Below are positions 19,090 to 27,848 of a stretch of DNA of 64,000 nucleotides, piece after piece. Below the pieces are notes generated by a model that made no database searches, was not told the origin of the DNA, and saw nothing but the letters and a program-made list of their open reading frames with translations. Within the stretch, counting starts at the first letter, position 1; every line of letters starts with the position of its first letter. A program made the position numbers and the translations under genes. This stretch comes from Sedimentibacter acidaminivorans. Its GTDB lineage: Bacteria; Bacillota; Clostridia; Tissierellales; Sedimentibacteraceae. Location: the NCBI RefSeq assembly GCF_017873955.1, contig NZ_JAGGKS010000006.1:186001-250000 (forward strand), given 5' to 3'.

Positions 19090-20466
19090 ATGATTAAAGA
19101 ATATAAAACCATTGCCGAAGTTGCAGGACCTTTGATGCTTGTAAAAAATGTAGAAAATGTTACTTACGATGAACTTGGAGAAATAGAGTTGCCAAATGGA
19201 GAGATGAGACGTTGTAAGGTTCTTGAAATCAATGGAACTAATGCTTTAGTTCAATTATTTGAAAGCTCTGCTGGAATAAATTTAGCTGAAAGTAAGGTTA
19301 AATTTTTAGGAAGAGGTATCGAACTTGCAGTTTCATCTGATATGCTTGGTCGTGTATTTGATGGACTAGGAAGACCAATAGACAATGGTCCAGAAATTAT
19401 TGCAGAACAAAGAATGGATATAAATGGACTTCCAATGAATCCAACAGCTCGTGATTATCCAGCTGAATTTATACAAACAGGTGTTTCTGCTATAGATGGA
19501 TTAAATACATTAGTAAGGGGACAAAAACTACCTATATTTTCTGGCTCTGGTTTGCCACATGCAAACCTTGCGGCACAGATAGCTCGTCAAGCTAAGGTTT
19601 TAGGTACGGATAGTAACTTTGCAGTTGTTTTTGCAGCTATAGGTATAACATATGAGGAAGCAAACTTCTTTATATCTGACTTTAGACGAACAGGTTCAAT
19701 TGATAGAACTGTATTGTTCATGAACCTTGCCAATGACCCAGCTATTGAGCGTATATCAACGCCTCGTATGGCTCTTACAGCAGCAGAGTTCTTAGCATTT
19801 GAAAAGGGAATGCACGTTCTTGTAATCCTTACAGATATTACAAACTATGCTGAAGCTCTTCGTGAAGTATCAGCAGCAAGAAAGGAAGTTCCTGGTAGAC
19901 GTGGATATCCTGGATATTTGTATACAGACTTGGCAACTATTTATGAGCGTGCAGGTAAAAAACGTGATATAGAAGGTTCTATAACAATGATTCCTATATT
20001 GTCAATGCCAGAAGATGATAAAACTCACCCAATTCCAGATTTAACTGGATATATAACAGAAGGACAGATAATTTTATCTCGTGAGTTATTTAGAAAAGGT
20101 ATTACACCTCCAATAGATGTTTTACCATCACTTTCAAGATTAAAGGATAAAGGTATTGGCAAAGGCAAAACAAGAGAAGACCATGCAGATGTACTTAATC
20201 AGTTGTTTGCAGCTTATGCTAGAGGTAAAGAAAGCAAAGAGTTGATGGCTATTCTTGGTGAAGCAGCACTTTCTGATACAGATAAGCATTATGCTAAATT
20301 TGCAGATGAATTTGAAAAAGAATATGTATCTCAAGGATATGAAACAAATAGAACTATAGAAGAAACATTACAAGTAGGATGGAATCTCCTTACTTTACTT
20401 CCACAAAGTGAACTTAAACGTATTAGAGATGAGTATATAGAAAAATATCTTCCTAATAAAGAATAA
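19090..20466 (+). CDS. ntpB: V/A-type ATPase non-catalytic subunit B
   Basis: The 458-residue regulatory partner of subunit A in the A3B3 head. It lacks a P-loop ([16 protein letters not shown] in its place), as expected for B. It includes [44 protein letters not shown] and a helical C-terminus. GGAGG at 19076-19080, which lies in the end of ntpA, serves ATG 19090. Confidence 0.96.
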   Translation: MIKEYKTIAEVAGPLMLVKNVENVTYDELGEIELPNGEMRRCKVLEINGTNALVQLFESSAGINLAESKVKFLGRGIELAVSSDMLGRVFDGLGRPIDNGPEIIAEQRMDINGLPMNPTARDYPAEFIQTGVSAIDGLNTLVRGQKLPIFSGSGLPHANLAAQIARQAKVLGTDSNFAVVFAAIGITYEEANFFISDFRRTGSIDRTVLFMNLANDPAIERISTPRMALTAAEFLAFEKGMHVLVILTDITNYAEALREVSAARKEVPGRRGYPGYLYTDLATIYERAGKKRDIEGSITMIPILSMPEDDKTHPIPDLTGYITEGQIILSRELFRKGITPPIDVLPSLSRLKDKGIGKGKTREDHADVLNQLFAAYARGKESKELMAILGEAALSDTDKHYAKFADEFEKEYVSQGYETNRTIEETLQVGWNLLTLLPQSELKRIRDEYIEKYLPNKE

Positions 20467-20489
20467 ATTAAAGTAAGGAGCGTGTTAGT

Positions 20490-21176
20490 ATGGCAAGGTT
20501 AAATGTAAATCCAACCAGAATGGTATTAACCTCTCTGAAAAAGCGTTTGAAAGTGGCTGTTAAGGGTCACAAAATGTTAAAAGACAAGCGTGATGAGCTT
20601 ATGAGACAGTTTTTAGAGCTTGCCAGAGAAAATAAAACCTTAAGAGAACAGGTTGAAAAGCAGCTTGCAGATGTATATTCAAATTTCATCATAGCGAGTG
20701 CTGTTATGTCATCAGAGGTTTTAGACGAAGCTCTAATGTATCCAAAGCAAGGTGTTTCTATTGAAGTAGGTAATAAAAACATAATGAGCGTTGATGTTCC
20801 TGTATTTGAATTTACAACTACAACAGATGATACATCCAACATATATCCATATGGATTTGCAAGCACATCAGGTGAGTTAGATAGTGCTATAGCAGACCTT
20901 TCAGATATTTTTCCTATTATGTTAAAGCTAGCTGCTTTAGAAAAGGAAGTTCAGCTTCTTGCTGCGGAAATAGAGAAAACAAGAAGAAGAGTTAATGCTC
21001 TAGAATATGTTATGATTCCTAGATTTCAAGAAACTATCAAGTATATTCAAATGAAGCTTGATGAAAACGAAAGAGGAAATCAAACAAGGTTGATGAAAGT
21101 TAAAGATATGATGCTAGCTGAAGCAATTAAGCTTAAAAAAGAACAAGATAGAATTGCTTTTGAAGAATATAAATAA
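20490..21176 (+). CDS. ntpD: V/A-type ATPase subunit D (central stalk)
   Basis: The 228 residues form a long antiparallel coiled coil. N-terminal NPTRMVLTSLKKRLKVAVKGHKMLKDKRDEL and C-terminal RRRVNALEYVMIPRFQETIKYI are the family signatures. It is the gamma-like rotor shaft inside A3B3. Last gene of the operon, followed by a terminator. Confidence 0.95.
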   Translation: MARLNVNPTRMVLTSLKKRLKVAVKGHKMLKDKRDELMRQFLELARENKTLREQVEKQLADVYSNFIIASAVMSSEVLDEALMYPKQGVSIEVGNKNIMSVDVPVFEFTTTTDDTSNIYPYGFASTSGELDSAIADLSDIFPIMLKLAALEKEVQLLAAEIEKTRRRVNALEYVMIPRFQETIKYIQMKLDENERGNQTRLMKVKDMMLAEAIKLKKEQDRIAFEEYK

Positions 21177-21187
21177 AAAATACAACA

Positions 21188-21215
21188 GGGGAAATGCAAT
21201 GCATTTCCCTTTGTA
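21188..21215 (+). terminator. Terminator of the V-ATPase operon
   Basis: GGGAAATGCA at 21189-21198 and its exact reverse complement at 21200-21209 form a stem with T-rich sequence behind it. Steric limits leave about 7 stem pairs and a 7-base loop. Confidence 0.7.
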
Positions 21216-21241
21216 ATATCTGTATATATACTAATTATTTC

Positions 21242-21271
21242 TTGACAAAACGATAATTATTAGTATATACT
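21242..21271 (+). promoter_or_regulatory. Promoter of the second FabK-like gene
   Basis: TTGACA at 21242-21247, an 18-base spacer and TATACT at 21266-21271, 48 bases before the start codon. Confidence 0.65.
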
Positions 21272-21285
21272 TTGACTATCGAAAT
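21271..21285. promoter_or_regulatory. FabT-like operator, second copy
   Basis: TTTGACTATCGAAAT directly after the TATACT -10 box. The 20 bases starting at the -10 match the acpP promoter region (7001-7020) at 17 positions, including the same placement. It suggests one regulator for both promoters. Confidence 0.5.
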
Positions 21286-21318
21286 AATTGCAATTAGAAA
21301 TATTAGGAGATAAAACTT

Positions 21319-22365
21319 ATGAAACTTTCAGAACTTAGAATAGGTGATTTAACTGCAAAAATACCTATTATTCAGGGTGGTATGGGTGTAGGTGTATCGT
21401 TGTCTAACTTATCGTCGGCTGTTGCAAACGAAGGCGGTATCGGTATAATTTCAGGAGTACAAATTGGATTTAGAGAACATGACTTTTCTATAAACCCTAT
21501 TGAGGCAAACCTTAGGGCTTTAGGAAGCGAAATAAGAAAAGCAAGAGAAAAAAGTAAGGGCATTATTGGAATGAACTTAATGGCTGCTATGAATAACTAT
21601 GAACTGTATGTAAAAGAGGCAGTAAAAGAAAAAATAGATTTAATTATTTCTGGTGCTGGACTCCCTATTACATTGCCTAAGTTGGTAAAGGATAGCAATA
21701 CTAAAATAGCTCCTATAGTTTCCTCGGCAAAAGCAGCTAGAATAATTATAAATAGTTGGCTTAAGCAAGATAGACTTCCAGATGCAGTAGTTGTAGAAGG
21801 ACCACTAGCTGGTGGACATTTAGGATTTAAAAGTGAAGAATTATTAGAAAATACATGTAAAACATTAAAACAACTAACCATAGAGGTTAAAGAGTTAATA
21901 AAAACATATGAAGAAAAATATAATGTTAAAATTCCTATTATATCTGGTGGTGGAATAAGAACAAAGACGGATATGGAGGAAATTATTAATGCAGGTGCAG
22001 ATGGAGTTCAATTAGCGAGTGTATTTGTGCCGACAATTGAATGTGATGCGCATGAAAATTTTAAATTGGCATATATAAATGCAACTCATGAGGATGTATT
22101 TATTATTAAAAGTCCTGTTGGGATGCCTGCAAGAGCTATAAGAACAAATTTTTTGAGTAATGCTTTGGAAAATGGATGTGAACCAATCAAGAAGTGTTAT
22201 GGATGTATGCCAAAATGTGAAGCAGATAAAATACCATATTGCATTTCAGTTGGTTTAATAAATTCAGTTCAAGGAAAAGACGGCTTAATATTTTCTGGTG
22301 CTAATCTTGAGAGTATTAACAAAATGACAACAGTAAAAGAGGTTATTAGTAGTTTTATTGATTAA
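21319..22365 (+). CDS. FMN-dependent oxidoreductase, nitronate monooxygenase/FabK superfamily, with Cys-rich tail
   Basis: A 348-residue TIM-barrel flavoprotein. PIIQGGMGVGVSLSNLSSAVANEGGIGI, VVVEGPLAGGHLG and ISGGGIRTKTDMEEIINAGADGVQLAS match the superfamily. Unlike the FabK at 7452, it carries a Cys-rich insertion near 290-315 (CEPIKKCYGCMPKCEADKIPYC), the spacing of a possible metal or Fe-S site. The substrate is unknown; nitronate oxidation is only the family label. The FabT-like box at its promoter suggests a link to lipid metabolism. Confidence 0.75.
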   Translation: MKLSELRIGDLTAKIPIIQGGMGVGVSLSNLSSAVANEGGIGIISGVQIGFREHDFSINPIEANLRALGSEIRKAREKSKGIIGMNLMAAMNNYELYVKEAVKEKIDLIISGAGLPITLPKLVKDSNTKIAPIVSSAKAARIIINSWLKQDRLPDAVVVEGPLAGGHLGFKSEELLENTCKTLKQLTIEVKELIKTYEEKYNVKIPIISGGGIRTKTDMEEIINAGADGVQLASVFVPTIECDAHENFKLAYINATHEDVFIIKSPVGMPARAIRTNFLSNALENGCEPIKKCYGCMPKCEADKIPYCISVGLINSVQGKDGLIFSGANLESINKMTTVKEVISSFID

Positions 22366-22448
22366 TATAAATTATAATAAAGCAAATCATCCCTCCTTGT
22401 TATATAATATAATTTTGGTTCAAATCAATCGATGAATTAACCATTACC

Positions 22449-22484
22449 AACAAAAATATCCTGTTTTAGCAGGATATTTTTGTT
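22449..22484. terminator. Bidirectional terminator between the FabK-like gene and aroK
   Basis: A perfect 15-bp stem, 22449-22463 with 22470-22484, around a 6-base loop. It has T-runs in both directions and separates converging transcripts. Confidence 0.85.
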
Positions 22485-22492
22485 AATATTGC

Positions 22493-22993
22493 TTAATTTT
22501 GATTTTCTATAAGTTCTGTAATTTGGTCCAGGGCATATGTAATTTCTCGATTATTCATTATTTCTATATCACAATATTCTTTATACAAATTGATTCTTTC
22601 GTTATATAGGTTATATAATTTATTTTTTCCTTCTGCTAGAAGAGGTCGAATATTTGTATCAATATCTTGCATAATGTTGTCTAAGGGTCTGTTTAAAAAT
22701 ACTACTATACAATTTTCTTTAAAAATATTAATATTTTCTTTTCTTTTTACAACTCCACCGCCTGTAGCAATAATGTGGGAATTTAATTTGCTTAACGATC
22801 TACTGCATCTAGTTTCAACATCCCTAAAATAATCTTCACTAATTTGAAACATTTCTTTAATGCTTTTATTTTCATTTATTTCTATATATTCGTCCATATC
22901 TATGTAGTTCATATTAATTTTTTTAGATAACATATATCCAATAGTACTTTTACCACTTCCGGGCATTCCTATAATTACAATATTTTTGTTCAT
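22493..22993 (-). CDS. aroK: Shikimate kinase
   Basis: Phosphorylates shikimate at O3 with ATP. A 166-residue P-loop kinase: Walker A GMPGSGKST at 9-17, shikimate-binding DMDEYIE (residues 37-43) and TGGGVVKRKEN, and the lid region with RPLLAEGK. It is the last gene of the minus-strand aromatic operon, 12 bases after aroE with an AGGAGG site. Confidence 0.94.
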   Translation of the reverse strand: MNKNIVIIGMPGSGKSTIGYMLSKKINMNYIDMDEYIEINENKSIKEMFQISEDYFRDVETRCSRSLSKLNSHIIATGGGVVKRKENINIFKENCIVVFLNRPLDNIMQDIDTNIRPLLAEGKNKLYNLYNERINLYKEYCDIEIMNNREITYALDQITELIENQN

Positions 22994-23005
22994 GTAAACC
23001 TCCTG

Positions 23006-23812
23006 CTAAAATATATCCAAAATGCTATTAATAACATTACTTGAAATTTCTGTTTCGTTCCATATTTCTTGGGATTTTACTGCTTGTGCAATAAGCATGT
23101 ATAATCCGTTTATTGTTTTTAGACCTTTTTCTCTAGCTTCCTTTAAAAATAAAGTATTAGATGGATTGTAAATTAAATCAATAGCAGTATTAAATTTATC
23201 TAAATGTTTTTTTTCAATTGGACTGAATTTTGTTTTAGGAAACATCCCAACAGGAGTACAATTAATTATGATGGAACAATTATTAACACTATTTAATTCA
23301 TTATACATAATTACCTTATCATCTGGATATTTTATTTTTGACGATTTTGAGTCTCTAGAAACCATAATTATATCTTTTATACCGTTATCTTTTAAATATT
23401 GAGTTACAGCTTTCGATGCTCCTCCTGTTCCAAGGATAACAGCTGTTTCTCCTTTTATTTCTATATTTGAATGGTTAATCATCATTCCAAAACCGTAATA
23501 ATCTGTGTTATACCCTATTGCCATACAATTTTTATCAATATTAATTACATTTATAGCCCCTATTTTTGAAGCTTCAGGACTTAGAGAGTCTAAATATTTA
23601 ATTATATCTAATTTATATGGTATAGTTACATTTATACCGTTGTATCCAAGTGTCTTTAATCCAGAAACAACATTTTTTAAGTTTTCTCTTTTAACTTGAA
23701 ATAATCCATAATAACCATTAGTATGAGTTTCCTCTAATATTTTGTTGTGAATTTGTGGAGAGTAGGTATGACCTAATTTTTCACCTATTAAACCATATAA
23801 ATTTTCCATCAT
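23006..23812 (-). CDS. aroE: Shikimate dehydrogenase (NADP+)
   Basis: Reduces 3-dehydroshikimate to shikimate. About 268 residues: the substrate domain has GEKLGHTYSPQIHN (Ser) and the catalytic Lys/Asp pattern (NVTIPYKLDIIKYLD). The NADP domain has VILGTGGASKAV, and the C-terminus has DLIYNPSNTLFLKEA. Several starts are possible after GAGG; I use ATG 23812, with GTG 23818 and ATG 23809 as alternatives. Confidence 0.93.
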   Translation of the reverse strand: MMENLYGLIGEKLGHTYSPQIHNKILEETHTNGYYGLFQVKRENLKNVVSGLKTLGYNGINVTIPYKLDIIKYLDSLSPEASKIGAINVINIDKNCMAIGYNTDYYGFGMMINHSNIEIKGETAVILGTGGASKAVTQYLKDNGIKDIIMVSRDSKSSKIKYPDDKVIMYNELNSVNNCSIIINCTPVGMFPKTKFSPIEKKHLDKFNTAIDLIYNPSNTLFLKEAREKGLKTINGLYMLIAQAVKSQEIWNETEISSNVINSILDIF

Positions 23813-23823
23813 CGACACCTCTA

Positions 23824-24108
23824 TTACAATATTTTAATTTCATCTCTTTCTATATCTTTACATGTATTCATTATTTGTAAGTATAATCTTTCTATATAAC
23901 TTTCATATTTCTTATTATCAAGATGTTTTTTACACTTTTCAATAACTATTTTCTCTCTTCCTTCGTCAAATATAGGTATATTTCGTACTGCCTTGTATTC
24001 CCCTACTTTTAGAACTAAATTAAATCTTTTTTCTAAAAGTTTTACTAATTCTTTATCTATAGAATTTATTTCATCTCTAATTTGGGTTAAATTTATTTCA
24101 TTTTGCAT
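23824..24108 (-). CDS. aroQ: Chorismate mutase (AroQ class)
   Basis: Converts chorismate to prephenate. A 94-residue all-helical monofunctional AroQ domain: LTQIRDEINSIDKELVKLLEKRFNLVLKVGEYK contains the conserved Arg, Asp and Lys, followed by VFDEGRE-like IFDEGREKIVIEK. It overlaps the end of aroC by 16 bases. pheA upstream has only a short, poorly conserved N-terminus, so this may be the main mutase of the cluster. Confidence 0.9.
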   Translation of the reverse strand: MQNEINLTQIRDEINSIDKELVKLLEKRFNLVLKVGEYKAVRNIPIFDEGREKIVIEKCKKHLDNKKYESYIERLYLQIMNTCKDIERDEIKIL

Positions 24109-25193
24109 AATTCACCTTCCCTTTCTAATATTAAATCAAGAATAACTATTGCTGCAGCCCCTTCTATAACGGGTAACGCCCTTGGTACTATACATGGGTC
24201 ATGTCGACCTGATATTTGCAAGTTTGTGTTTTCCATAGAAGATATATTTACAGTATTTTGTGAAATGGATATAGATGGCGTTGGTTTTATTGCAGTTCTA
24301 AATATTATGGGCATTCCATTTGTTATTCCACCTATTATTCCACCGTTGTTGTTGCTAGTTGTTGAGATGTTATTATTTTGAACATAGTATGAATCATTTG
24401 ATTCTGAGCCACGCATTTTTGTGATATTAAAACCTTCACCAAATTCTATTCCTTTTACAGAAGGGATGGAAAAGATCATGTGAGATAACTTGCTTTCTAC
24501 TGAGTCAAAGAATGGCTGACCTAAACCTGCATCCGTATTTATTATAAATGTTTCAACTATTCCACCAACTGAATCACCATCTTCTTTTGCCTTCAGTATC
24601 TCTGATTGCATTTTTATAGACTTGTCTTCTGAAATAACGGGAAACTTCATATTTTTTAAATTTTTTATAGAATTTATATTTATATTTGAAATCTCTTCGT
24701 CTTGTATTTTACTTATGTTTTTTATACGACTTCCAATATATATGTTTTTATTTTTTTCTAATATTTGCATTGCTATTGCTCCTGCAAATAGAAGAGGTGC
24801 AGTAATTCTACCCGAAAAATGTCCTCCCCCACGATAATCATTAAATCCTAAATATTTAATAAATCCAGGATAGTCGCTATGACCAGGCCTCATATTGTGT
24901 TTTAAAATATCATAATCTTTTGATTTTTTGTCTTCATTATATATTATTGCACATAATGGAGTACCTGTTGTTTTACCATTGAAATAACCACTTAAAATGT
25001 TATACAAATCCTTTTCATTTCTTGTTGTAGATAAGTTACTATTGCCTGGGACTCTGCGGAGCATTTGTTCATTAATATAATTTAAATCTAGTTCTATACC
25101 TGATGGTAGTCCATCTAGTATTACGCCTATTGCTGCTCCATGTGATTCTCCAAAAATGCTTATTTTTAATTTATTTCCAAACATTGAGCTCAT
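24093..25193 (-). CDS. aroC: Chorismate synthase
   Basis: FMN-dependent anti-1,4 elimination from EPSP to chorismate. The 366 residues include GESHGAAIGVILDGLPSGIELD, the RRVPGNSNLSTTRNEKD segment, MRPGHSDYPGFIKYLGFNDYRGGGHFSGR and the C-terminal SGRHDPCIVPRALPVIEGAAA. AGGAGGTGATATAG stands before the ATG. The start region overlaps aroA by 23 bases, implying coupled translation. Confidence 0.96.
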   Translation of the reverse strand: MSSMFGNKLKISIFGESHGAAIGVILDGLPSGIELDLNYINEQMLRRVPGNSNLSTTRNEKDLYNILSGYFNGKTTGTPLCAIIYNEDKKSKDYDILKHNMRPGHSDYPGFIKYLGFNDYRGGGHFSGRITAPLLFAGAIAMQILEKNKNIYIGSRIKNISKIQDEEISNININSIKNLKNMKFPVISEDKSIKMQSEILKAKEDGDSVGGIVETFIINTDAGLGQPFFDSVESKLSHMIFSIPSVKGIEFGEGFNITKMRGSESNDSYYVQNNNISTTSNNNGGIIGGITNGMPIIFRTAIKPTPSISISQNTVNISSMENTNLQISGRHDPCIVPRALPVIEGAAAIVILDLILEREGELCKMK

Positions 25194-26445
25194 CTATATC
25201 ACCTCCTAATAATTTATAATCATTCCAAAACTGTGGATAAGATTTATTTACAGCTGTATAATTTTCTAATATAATTTCTTTTTCGCATTTTGTTGCTGCA
25301 ATTGCAAGTGACATTGCAATTCGGTGGTCATTCCAACTGTTTACGGTCGCACCACCTTTTAGACAACTTAATCCTTCTATTAATAAGCCATCTTCTAATT
25401 CTTTTATATTTGCGCCAAGCTTATTCATTTCACTACATATTGCTTTTAATCTGTCTGATTCTTTTATTCTTAAACGCTCTGCCTTTATTATTCTTGTGGT
25501 TTTGCCTTCTTTTAATGATGCAAGTACTGTTAGAATTGGAACTAAGTCAGGTATTTGAGAAGCATCAATTATAATTTCATCTTTGCTATATGCTTCAATA
25601 CGGTTGAATTTTTTAATTACATTTAGTATTTCCTTATCTCCCTGCATAGTGTTTGCATTAATTCCAGTGCAATTTACACTATTACCTATCTCCTTTGCAA
25701 CTAAGAAGAATGCAGCCTGTGAAAGGTCTCCTTCAACAGTGTAGTTTGTTGATGAATACTTCGAATTGCCTTTTATTTTAAATTCTTCATAGTTTTTGTT
25801 TTCTATGCTAATATTAAACTTATTTAGAATTTCTAGAGTTAAGTCTACATAACCTTTAGACTCCATAGTATCTGTTATTTTAACTGTAGAATCATATCCA
25901 GTAAGAGGAAGTGCAAATAATAATCCTGATACAAACTGAGAACTTATATTACCTGAAATCTCGTAATTTCCACTTTTTAATGAGCCACTTATGGATAAAG
26001 GTAAAATACCGTCGTTTGTTGAATATTTAACTTTTTTCTCTTCGAAAATTTTATAATATATATCAAGAGGTCTTTCTACAAGCTTACCACTACCTATAAA
26101 GGTGCATTCTTCTGATAACATTAAACCAAGTGGTATTAAAAATCTTAGTGTTGAGCCTGATTCTCTACAATTAATATTTGCTTTTTTAATAATATTTCTT
26201 TCACTTCGCACGTGTATGCTATAAGTTTCATTAATGCTTTCGACAACTTTTATTTCTGCACCAAGTTCTCTCATACCATCTATAGTAGCTTTTATGTCTT
26301 CTGATAAAATAACATTATCTATTATACTTTCATTACCATCTTTGCATAGAGCGGCACATATTATTGCTCTATGACTTAAACTTTTAGATGGTGGGGCTTT
26401 TATTATTCCATTAAGTTTTGAAGGTTTTATTATTATGCTTTTCAT
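25171..26445 (-). CDS. aroA: 3-phosphoshikimate 1-carboxyvinyltransferase (EPSP synthase)
   Basis: Transfers enolpyruvyl from PEP to shikimate-3-phosphate. The 424 residues form the two-domain fold with PPSKSLSHRAIICAAL at the N-terminus, the NCRESGSTLRFLIPLG signature and ERLRIKESDRLKAICSEMNKLG. The residue after the first conserved Asn/Gly region resembles class II enzymes, but I have not tried to class it firmly. AGGAG precedes the start by 7 bases; 143 bases separate it from tyrA without an obvious terminator. Confidence 0.96.
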   Translation of the reverse strand: MKSIIIKPSKLNGIIKAPPSKSLSHRAIICAALCKDGNESIIDNVILSEDIKATIDGMRELGAEIKVVESINETYSIHVRSERNIIKKANINCRESGSTLRFLIPLGLMLSEECTFIGSGKLVERPLDIYYKIFEEKKVKYSTNDGILPLSISGSLKSGNYEISGNISSQFVSGLLFALPLTGYDSTVKITDTMESKGYVDLTLEILNKFNISIENKNYEEFKIKGNSKYSSTNYTVEGDLSQAAFFLVAKEIGNSVNCTGINANTMQGDKEILNVIKKFNRIEAYSKDEIIIDASQIPDLVPILTVLASLKEGKTTRIIKAERLRIKESDRLKAICSEMNKLGANIKELEDGLLIEGLSCLKGGATVNSWNDHRIAMSLAIAATKCEKEIILENYTAVNKSYPQFWNDYKLLGGDIDELNVWK

Positions 26446-26588
26446 TTGAGTTCTCCTGTTTTCAATTCTATTAAGATTGTATAGTGTTTTTTAGGTTGAT
26501 ACTAAAAGATCTACTAAATATCCTACTACATTACGGGATATAAAAAGATTGTATTTTGTTCTTGGTATTAGGCTGATACTTAGTATTG

Positions 26589-27452
26589 TTATATATTCAT
26601 CTTCTTTCTTCTTTCTTTACTTATATTTAGAAATGAAACTAAGTTATCTTTATCATCGGACTTAATAATATTGTGAATATTGGTTATATCAACTATAAAG
26701 TTATTAAGTTCGTTTAATATATTGTCTTTGTTTTCAAATATTAGTTCACTCCACAACTCTGAATTAATATCTGCTACTCTTGTAGCATCCTTGAAGCTTC
26801 CACCTACACATTGTAAATTATTATTTAAATTGGAACTGTTCATTAAAGTACATGCTATAATATGAGGAAGTTGACTAGTGAATGCAACTTTTTCATCATG
26901 CGTTTGGGAAGACATTTCAATTATATCACTGAAGCCTATGCTTGTTATTATTTGTTTTAATAGATTTAAAGAATTACTAGAAGTAGTTTTGTTAGGGGTT
27001 AAAATATATTGTGCATTTTTAAATATATCAGCATCGGAATAATTGTAACCATTAGACTCTTTTCCCGACATAGGATGACCGCCTATAAATTCCAGATCAT
27101 CTCTAATTACACTTAATGTTTCTGAAACAATTTTATTTTTCATGCCCAAGGTATCTGTTATTAGGGCTTTTTTCTTAAAATACATCATATTTTCTTTTAA
27201 AAAATCTATAGTAATATTTGGGTATGTACATAAAATTACTATGTCGGAATTTTCTAGGGGAAATTGCGAATTAGTAAATCCATCATCTATTACACCTGTA
27301 TATTTAGCTTCATTCAATGCATCCATATTTATATCAATTGCCCAAAGCTTATTAATTTTTATGTTTTTTCTAATAGCTTTGGCATATGATCCTCCTATTA
27401 ATCCTATCCCAACGATTGTTATATTTAAATTAGATATGTCTAAAGCTTTCAA
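26589..27452 (-). CDS. tyrA: Prephenate dehydrogenase
   Basis: Oxidative decarboxylation of prephenate to 4-hydroxyphenylpyruvate, the tyrosine branch. The 287 residues have the NAD-binding GIGLIGGSYAKAIRK, the catalytic-region GGHPMSGKESNGYNYSDADIFKNA with its conserved His, and TSQLPHIIACTL. There is no C-terminal ACT domain, so allosteric tyrosine binding is not obvious. The start is TTG at 27452, 7 bases after AGAGG. Expression is probably set by the Tyr-rich leader attenuator upstream. Confidence 0.94.
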   Translation of the reverse strand: MKALDISNLNITIVGIGLIGGSYAKAIRKNIKINKLWAIDINMDALNEAKYTGVIDDGFTNSQFPLENSDIVILCTYPNITIDFLKENMMYFKKKALITDTLGMKNKIVSETLSVIRDDLEFIGGHPMSGKESNGYNYSDADIFKNAQYILTPNKTTSSNSLNLLKQIITSIGFSDIIEMSSQTHDEKVAFTSQLPHIIACTLMNSSNLNNNLQCVGGSFKDATRVADINSELWSELIFENKDNILNELNNFIVDITNIHNIIKSDDKDNLVSFLNISKERRKKMNI

Positions 27453-27493
27453 TTTAATACCTCTTGATTTTTGAATTTTGTACTAACAATATA

Positions 27494-27519
27494 AAAAAAG
27501 AGCCCTATAAAGGACTCTT
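27494..27519 (-). terminator. Attenuator terminator in the tyrA leader
   Basis: On the minus strand, AGAGTCC (27512-27518) pairs with GGGCTCT (27499-27505) around a TTTATA loop and is followed by seven T. It lies between the leader peptide and tyrA, whose start is about 40 bases further on. The left arm and loop can instead pair with leader segment 27599-27606 (see the leader entry). Confidence 0.85.
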
Positions 27520-27580
27520 CTATAAGTATCTTATAAAATGAGAAAATTTAAAAATTACTCTAAAGAAAAGCAATTTTATA

Positions 27581-27712
27581 TCAAAACGCTAGTTTTAATC
27601 CTTTATAAATATATTTATGTAATTTTTTTATACGACAATAAAAGTAATAATAATAATTACTTAAATAACGGCTGTATAATTCACTTACATAAAATTTATT
27701 TATAAGTTCCAT
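27581..27712 (-). CDS. Tyrosine-rich leader peptide of tyrA (attenuation)
   Basis: An open frame of 43 codons starting at ATG 27712, 10 bases after AAGGAG, and ending at TGA 27581-27583. Ten codons are Tyr (residues 8, 13, 16, 20-23, 25, 34, 36), four in a row, plus Phe at 7, 24 and 43. Codons 36-38 carry AUAAAGGA, which can pair perfectly with UCCUUUAU in the left arm and loop of the downstream terminator (27507-27514), extendable to about 12 pairs with wobble. Stalling at Tyr codons 20-25 would free that segment and prevent termination. The sequence features are seen directly; the mechanism is inferred by analogy with his/trp/phe leaders. Confidence 0.8.
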   Translation of the reverse strand: MELINKFYVSELYSRYLSNYYYYFYCRIKKLHKYIYKGLKLAF

Positions 27713-27745
27713 TATAAATTTTCTCCTTCAAATATTGTTTATGAT

Positions 27746-27773
27746 ATTTTAACACAGAATTTGAAGTTGTCAA
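27746..27773 (-). promoter_or_regulatory. tyrA leader promoter
   Basis: Minus-strand TTGACA (27768-27773), a 16-base spacer and TAAAAT (27746-27751), giving a start about 30 bases before the leader peptide ATG. Just upstream lies a 13-base tandem repeat (27785-27797 and 27798-27810). No terminator is visible after pheA, so read-through from pheA into this leader is also possible. Confidence 0.65.
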
Positions 27774-27848
27774 TAATAAATTAATTATTTATTACATTTA
27801 TTTATTACATTTAAATTTTATATAAGTTGTATAAAAAGTGCCGATATT

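Noticed and set aside
27785-27810. 13-base tandem repeat after pheA as a CRISPR or iteron
   Set aside because: Only two copies of an AT-only-like unit without spacers; chance is likely in such sequence.
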